From assembly GCF_007859765.1 (NCBI RefSeq), contig NZ_SIHJ01000005.1, forward strand, positions 124,001 to 188,000: a stretch of 64,000 nucleotides of DNA. The letters are read 5' to 3'. The first letter of the stretch is position 1. Each line of letters begins with the position of its first letter. Position numbers and translations under genes: made by a program. Below the pieces are notes generated by a model, which was given only the letters and a program-made list of their open reading frames with translations, did not search any database and had not been told where the DNA came from. The DNA comes from Posidoniimonas corsicana (lineage in GTDB: Bacteria; Planctomycetota; Planctomycetia; Pirellulales; Lacipirellulaceae). Positions 59,949 to 64,000 of the stretch are shown one piece after another.

Positions 59949-62045
59949 CTACCCCACATCGCCAAGCTCAAGAGCCTTGCCATACCGGTACAGCATCTGC
60001 TTGCGGAGCTTCTGGTGCTCGGGCGCGCGGAGGCCGGGGTCTTGGGCGAACAGCTGCTGGGCGGCCTCGCGGGCCTCGATGAGGATCTCGCGGTCGCGCT
60101 GCAGGTCCGCGATCCGCATGGGCGGCAGGCCGCTCTGCTTGGCGCCGAACAGCTCGCCCGGGCCGCGGAGTGAGAAGTCGAGCTCGGCCAGCTCGAACCC
60201 GTCGGTGGTGCTGGCGAACGCCTCGAGGCGTTCGCGGGCGGGGTCGGATAGTTCCTCCTGCGGGATGATCGCGCAGAAGCCGGCGTGGCCGCCGCGGCCC
60301 ACGCGGCCGCGGAGCTGGTGCAACTGGCTGAGGCCGAACCGCTCGGGCGACGCGATCACCATCACCGACGCGTTAGCCACGTCGACGCCGACCTCGATCA
60401 CGGTGGTGCTGACCAGCACCTGCAGCGCGCCGCTGCGGAACCGCTGCATGACGCCCTCCTTGTCGTCGGACGACATGCGGCCGTGCATCAGGCCGACGCT
60501 GAAGCCGTGCAGCTCGCCGTGGGTCAGGCGTTCGAACTCCTGCTCGACGCTGGTCGCCGAGACGTTCTCCGACTCCTCCACCAGCGGCGCCACCACGTAC
60601 GCCTGGCGGCCCTCGCGGAGCTTGTCCTGCACGAACTTCCACCAGCGGTCGAGCTGGGCGGGCTCGACCAGGTAGGTGCTGACCGGCTGCCGCCCGGCCG
60701 GCAGCTCGCCGAGCACCGAGACCTCCAGGTCGCCGAACTGCGTCATGGCCATGGTGCGGGGGATCGGGGTGGCGGTCATCACCAGGTAGTGGGGCGAGCG
60801 GTCGCCGGTGCGGAGCGCGGCGCGCTGCTTCACGCCGAACTTGTGCTGCTCGTCGATCACGGCCAGGCCGAGGTTGGGCAGCACCACCTTGTCCTGCAGG
60901 ATCGCGTGCGTGCCGATCACCAGCTGCACGTCGCCGCTGGCGAGGCCGTCGAGCACCTCGCGGCGCTCGGCGTCGGCCTGCCCGCCGACCAGCAGCCGGT
61001 AGTTGACGCGGCTCTCGGTGAGCAGCGCGTCCAGCGTGCGGGCGTGCTGGCGGGCGAGCACCTCGGTGGGCGCCATCAGCACCGCCTGCTTGCCGTGGGC
61101 CACGGCGAGCAGCATCGCGAACAGCGCGACGGCGGTCTTGCCGCTGCCGACGTCGCCCTGCAGCAGGCGGTTCATGGGCACGTCGCGGGCCATGTCGGCG
61201 GCGATCTGGTCGACCGCCGCGCGCTGGGCCGGGGTGAGCTCGAACGGCAGCAGCCGCGTGATCCTCGCGTCGATCTTGGCGTCCAGCGGCAGCGCGGGCG
61301 CCTTGAACGAGAGCTGCTGCTGCAGCCGCCGCGCGGCGAGCGCGAGCTGCAGGATGAACAACTCCTGGAACACGAACCGCCGCTGGGCGGCGTCGCGTTG
61401 CTGCTCGTCGCGGGGGAAGTGCACCTGCGGCAACGCCCGCCGCAGCGGCAGCAGGTTGTGGGTCGACAGGAGCTCGTCGGGGAACACCTCTTCGGGCACG
61501 TCGGCGAACCGCTCGATCACGATCTCCGACAGCCGGCGGCGGTGGTACAGGCTGACGCCCTCGGTCAGCGGGTAGACCGGCAGCAGGCCCTCGTGGTCCG
61601 CGGCGTCGGCCTCGTCGAGCCAGGCGACCCGCGGGTGGGCCATCTCCCACCGCAGGCCCGACTTGCGGGGCTTGGCCGACAGCTGCACCTGCTGGCCGGG
61701 CTTGAACTTGTCGCGCATGAAGATCTGGTTGAACCAGGTGGCGCGGAGGGCGCCGCCCTGGGCGTCCTCGACGATCACGCCGACGCGGGTGCGGCCGAAG
61801 CCGCCGCGGGAGTCGACCTCCGTGACGCGGCCGCGGACGGTCTGGAGCGGGCCGTCCTCGAGCTCGGACACGAGCCGCACGTCGGAGAAGTCCTCGTAGT
61901 CGCGGGGGAACGTGAACAGCACATCCCGCACGCTCCGCAGGCCCAGCTTCTCGAACAACGCGGCCCGCTGCGGGCTGACCTCGTCGAACGACGCGACCGG
62001 CGTGGCGAGCTGCTCGATGGTCGACTTGGCGGAAGCGGGCTCCAT
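59949..62045 (-). CDS. recG: ATP-dependent DNA helicase RecG
   Basis: Remodels stalled replication forks and branch-migrates Holliday junctions. 698 residues, normal RecG length. N-terminal wedge/OB part with [13 protein letters not shown] and [19 protein letters not shown]. Helicase motifs: [21 protein letters not shown] (Walker A near 295-315), [26 protein letters not shown] (DEQH near 397), [13 protein letters not shown], and [18 protein letters not shown] with [11 protein letters not shown]. rnhA lies 28 bases upstream on the same strand; both limit R-loop and fork problems. Confidence 0.96.
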   Translation of the reverse strand: MEPASAKSTIEQLATPVASFDEVSPQRAALFEKLGLRSVRDVLFTFPRDYEDFSDVRLVSELEDGPLQTVRGRVTEVDSRGGFGRTRVGVIVEDAQGGALRATWFNQIFMRDKFKPGQQVQLSAKPRKSGLRWEMAHPRVAWLDEADAADHEGLLPVYPLTEGVSLYHRRRLSEIVIERFADVPEEVFPDELLSTHNLLPLRRALPQVHFPRDEQQRDAAQRRFVFQELFILQLALAARRLQQQLSFKAPALPLDAKIDARITRLLPFELTPAQRAAVDQIAADMARDVPMNRLLQGDVGSGKTAVALFAMLLAVAHGKQAVLMAPTEVLARQHARTLDALLTESRVNYRLLVGGQADAERREVLDGLASGDVQLVIGTHAILQDKVVLPNLGLAVIDEQHKFGVKQRAALRTGDRSPHYLVMTATPIPRTMAMTQFGDLEVSVLGELPAGRQPVSTYLVEPAQLDRWWKFVQDKLREGRQAYVVAPLVEESENVSATSVEQEFERLTHGELHGFSVGLMHGRMSSDDKEGVMQRFRSGALQVLVSTTVIEVGVDVANASVMVIASPERFGLSQLHQLRGRVGRGGHAGFCAIIPQEELSDPARERLEAFASTTDGFELAELDFSLRGPGELFGAKQSGLPPMRIADLQRDREILIEAREAAQQLFAQDPGLRAPEHQKLRKQMLYRYGKALELGDVG

Positions 62046-62073
62046 GCCGGCAATTGTAACGCGTTGCGCGGCG

Positions 62074-62523
62074 TTACAGGTACTTCTGATAGGCCGCGAC
62101 CGCCAGCTCGTCGACGCGGTCGTTCTCGGGGTGGCCGCTGTGGCCGGCGACCCGGGTGTACTTGATCTCGTGCAGCTGGGAGAGCTCGTCGAGCTGGCGC
62201 CAGAGGTCGTCGTTCTTGACCGGGGCCCACTTCTTGCCGTCGCGGCGGCGCCAGTCGTTCTTCTTCCAGTTCTTCATCCACTCGCTCAGGCCCTTGCCCA
62301 CGTACACGCTGTCGGTGAACAGCTCGACCCGGGTGGGCCGCTTGAGCGTGGACAGGCCCTCGACAACCGCGGTCAGCTCCATGCGGTTGTTGGTGGTCTC
62401 AGGCTCGCCGCCGGAGCCCTCGAGCTCTTTGCCGCTCTCGGGGTGGCGAAGGAGATAGGCCCAGCCCCCCGGGCCCGGGTTGCCGCTGCAACCACCGTCG
62501 GTGTAGAGGTGAACGTCTGCCAC
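62074..62523 (-). CDS. rnhA: Ribonuclease HI
   Basis: Cleaves RNA in RNA-DNA hybrids. 149 residues. [22 protein letters not shown] (Asp near 9), [15 protein letters not shown] (Glu near 48), [30 protein letters not shown] (Asp near 71 and the basic handle) and [17 protein letters not shown] (His and Asp near 125-135) give the full DEDD catalytic set. Very likely co-transcribed with recG. Confidence 0.96.
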   Translation of the reverse strand: MADVHLYTDGGCSGNPGPGGWAYLLRHPESGKELEGSGGEPETTNNRMELTAVVEGLSTLKRPTRVELFTDSVYVGKGLSEWMKNWKKNDWRRRDGKKWAPVKNDDLWRQLDELSQLHEIKYTRVAGHSGHPENDRVDELAVAAYQKYL

Positions 62524-62621
62524 AGGAGTTGGTTCGGCCTGGTGGGTTTGCGGAGTGGGGAGCCAAGGCCCCTACCGTATCCCGCTTGCCCCGCCCCGCC
62601 AAGGGCGGCCGCCCACGCAGA

Positions 62622-63170
62622 CTAGACAATAATTCCCAGCGGCTCATTCTCATTATCGCGTTCATCCCAGAGTCGACGGACCTCGGCCAAACCGTACTCG
62701 ATCAGCTCGAACTGATCGGCCATACGCTCCAACAAGTCTCCCGGCGCATTGGTGTTCTCGGTGGGGATGCGGCTCGCGAGGAAGTACGCGCGGCGCCCCT
62801 GATCGCGGTAGTCGAGCAGCGCGTCCTTCAGGCCCATCCGCTTGATCCGCTCGGCCATCTCCGGGTACACGCCCATCCAGAACAGCGTGAAGTCGCCGAT
62901 GTGGCGGTGCACGCGGCGGCGGGCGGGGCCGATGCGGGCCTCGGCCTCGGCCAGCATGTCGGCCACCTGCGTGAGCTGCTCGCCGCGGACGCCCCGCACG
63001 CCGTACACCGACGACGTGCTGACGAAACGCTCCAGCAGCTCCGAGACGTAATCCACCAGCGGCGGGTCAACAACGCCCAGCCGCGATTGGAAAGCGTATT
63101 CGGTGAGGCCCGCAAAGAAGCGGCGGGCGGTAGAATCGCGGCGGTCTTCCGGGGAACGGGCGTCGAGCAT
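62622..63170 (-). CDS. Conserved hypothetical protein
   Basis: 182 residues, all-helical. LGVVDPPLVDYVSELLERFV, ADMLAEAEARIGPARRRVHRHIGDFTLFWMGVYPE and the C-terminal LLERMADQFELIEYGLAEVRRLW are conserved in character; such a protein appears in many planctomycetes as I remember it. No metal or catalytic motif is evident beyond the His-rich RRRVHRHIGD. It precedes rnhA by 99 bases on the same strand. Function unknown. Confidence 0.7.
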   Translation of the reverse strand: MLDARSPEDRRDSTARRFFAGLTEYAFQSRLGVVDPPLVDYVSELLERFVSTSSVYGVRGVRGEQLTQVADMLAEAEARIGPARRRVHRHIGDFTLFWMGVYPEMAERIKRMGLKDALLDYRDQGRRAYFLASRIPTENTNAPGDLLERMADQFELIEYGLAEVRRLWDERDNENEPLGIIV

Positions 63171-63611
63171 AGACGGTCTCCGTCTCGCCCCGCACAGGCG
63201 AATCGGTGGTGACCGTTGCGTGACGTCGCCACCGATCGGACCCCTCGCGGGGCGCCTGGTGTGCCGTTACTCAAAGTCCAGCGGCAGGTCGTGGGCGAGA
63301 AGGACGACCAGCCGCCTGGCGCTTCTCTCGACTCTCGATACTGCTATTTTAGCTTGCGGCGAAAATCCAAAGCAACACAATTCTTGTGGATGTTCGGCCT
63401 AGTCGCTTTTATCGGCAAACCAAGGTTCGCCGCAATACCGAAATCCGGCAGGGTCGGCCGGCGGCGGAAACCCGGAGGCCGCAGCGGGACACTTTGCCGC
63501 CCCACGATGCACTTCCAGTGCGACGCGGCTATCGCCGCATTGTCGGGGACGAAAGTGTCCAACCACTTCGGCGAGTCAATAAAGATAACGCAGCCTTGGC
63601 TGCCGCGTACG
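63171..63611. other. 441-base AT-richer spacer upstream of the hypothetical gene
   Basis: No gene supported. On the minus strand TTGCTT (63370-63375) and TAAAAT (63346-63351), 18 bases apart, are a possible promoter for the gene starting at 63170. Short frames crossing into trpA are shadows. Confidence 0.4.
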
Positions 63612-64000
63612 CTACGGCATAGCCGCCAGCAGCTCCGCCACGTAATCGCCCACTTCCTTGAGCACCTCGTCCCGCGGGCGTTCGGCGGCGGTAGCGATGC
63701 GACGCACCACCGCCGAACCGACAATCAGCCCGTCGGCCACCGGCGCGAGCAGCTTCACGTGCTCCGGCTTGCTGATGCCGAAGCCGATGCAGATCGGCAG
63801 GTCGGTCTTGCTCCGCAGCCAGCCGACGTTGTCGACCAGGTCCGGCGGCAGCTCGGTCCGCTCGCCGGTGATGCCGGCCACGCTCACGTAGTACACGAAG
63901 CCGGTGGAGGTCTCGCAGATCTTCAGCGCCCGCTCCCGCGGCGTGGTCGGAGTGACAAGCTGGATGAGGCTCAGCCCGTGCTCGCCGGTCACCTGCGCCA
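63612..64000 (-). CDS. trpA: Tryptophan synthase alpha chain, C-terminal part
   Basis: Cleaves indole-3-glycerol phosphate and passes indole to TrpB. Only the last 129 residues are in the window; the frame is open to the edge, so the N-terminus lies beyond base 64000. Signature parts: LSLIQLVTPTTPRERALKI, GFVYYVSVAGITGERTELP, then ICIGFGISKPEHVKLLAPVADGLIVGSAVV, the phosphate-binding C-terminal barrel strands. trpB would be expected next to it outside the window. Confidence 0.93.
   Translation of the reverse strand, partial: AQVTGEHGLSLIQLVTPTTPRERALKICETSTGFVYYVSVAGITGERTELPPDLVDNVGWLRSKTDLPICIGFGISKPEHVKLLAPVADGLIVGSAVVRRIATAAERPRDEVLKEVGDYVAELLAAMP

Noticed and set aside
63344-63724. Minus-strand frame overlapping the trpA end
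   Set aside because: Overlaps trpA in another frame and has no recognisable product.

Overview
The window is a high-GC bacterial chromosome segment with the marks of a planctomycete, most likely in Pirellulales or a close relative. This is inferred from family signatures, not from a 16S gene, which is absent. The signatures are membrane proteins that begin with an NPYASP motif, small leucine-rich-repeat proteins with an 'RxRLRxLL' N-terminus, PEP-CTERM sorting tails, a futalosine-type menaquinone cluster, an archaeal-type inositol-phosphate synthase, a Lys/Ala histone-like protein, and long palindrome-rich spacers. No phage, insertion sequence of classical type, CRISPR array, rRNA or tRNA is visible.

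Layout. 1-3.7 kb: glycyl-tRNA synthetase, an NPYASP gene enclosed by two copies of the synthetase 3' end, and a secreted TPR protein. 3.7-8.3 kb (minus): an apparent operon larB-nnrD-ribF-nrnA and a zinc-ribbon membrane protein. 8.4-10.1 kb: a divergent AroE-like protein and bioD. 10.1-15.2 kb (minus): alpha-glucan metabolism (glgA, galT-like, GH57). 15.7-16.8 kb: a stress cassette (CsbD, PRC-barrel, tiny Pro-rich ORF). 17.0-20.0 kb: tandem PEP-CTERM paralogues. 20.1-25.7 kb: secreted GH51 arabinofuranosidase, a lipoprotein, aspartate aminotransferase and divergent inositol-phosphate synthase. 26-29 kb: histone-like protein, DEAD-box helicase, orphan histidine kinase. 29-36 kb: small hypotheticals, ArsB/NhaD permease with universal stress protein, two LRR proteins and an exported ASKHA-fold protein. 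36.8-39.5 kb: a GH10-like protein lacking catalytic glutamates, and purC. 39.5-41.4 kb: a REP/RAYT unit and two NPYASP zinc-ribbon paralogues. 41.7-46.6 kb: aroC, membrane proteins, a CPBP protease, a DUF2617-like protein and comB. 46.8-51.3 kb: menaquinone genes (menG, ubiX-type, UbiA/MqnP, mqnE). 51.3-53.9 kb (minus): a four-gene Tad-like pseudopilin/VWA operon. 54.1-57.8 kb: ECF sigma factor with a YfbK-type VWA protein. 58-64 kb: a repeat cluster, a secreted sugar-binding-like protein, recG, rnhA, a conserved hypothetical and the 3' end of trpA.

Most genes are housekeeping or carbohydrate metabolism. The least explained content is intergenic. There are at least nine dispersed palindromic repeat families. 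The most striking is a roughly 250-bp element with 'GGACAAAA' boxes, present in three copies (window start, 36.45 kb, 58.61 kb). Box spacing is nearly invariant, the arms co-vary, and the third box competes with the first for pairing with the second. A complete REP-RAYT unit, and two further genes enclosed by unrelated direct repeats, point to active repeat-mediated remodelling of small loci. Coordinates and motifs were read by eye; functional names rest on recognised family motifs and no database search was run.
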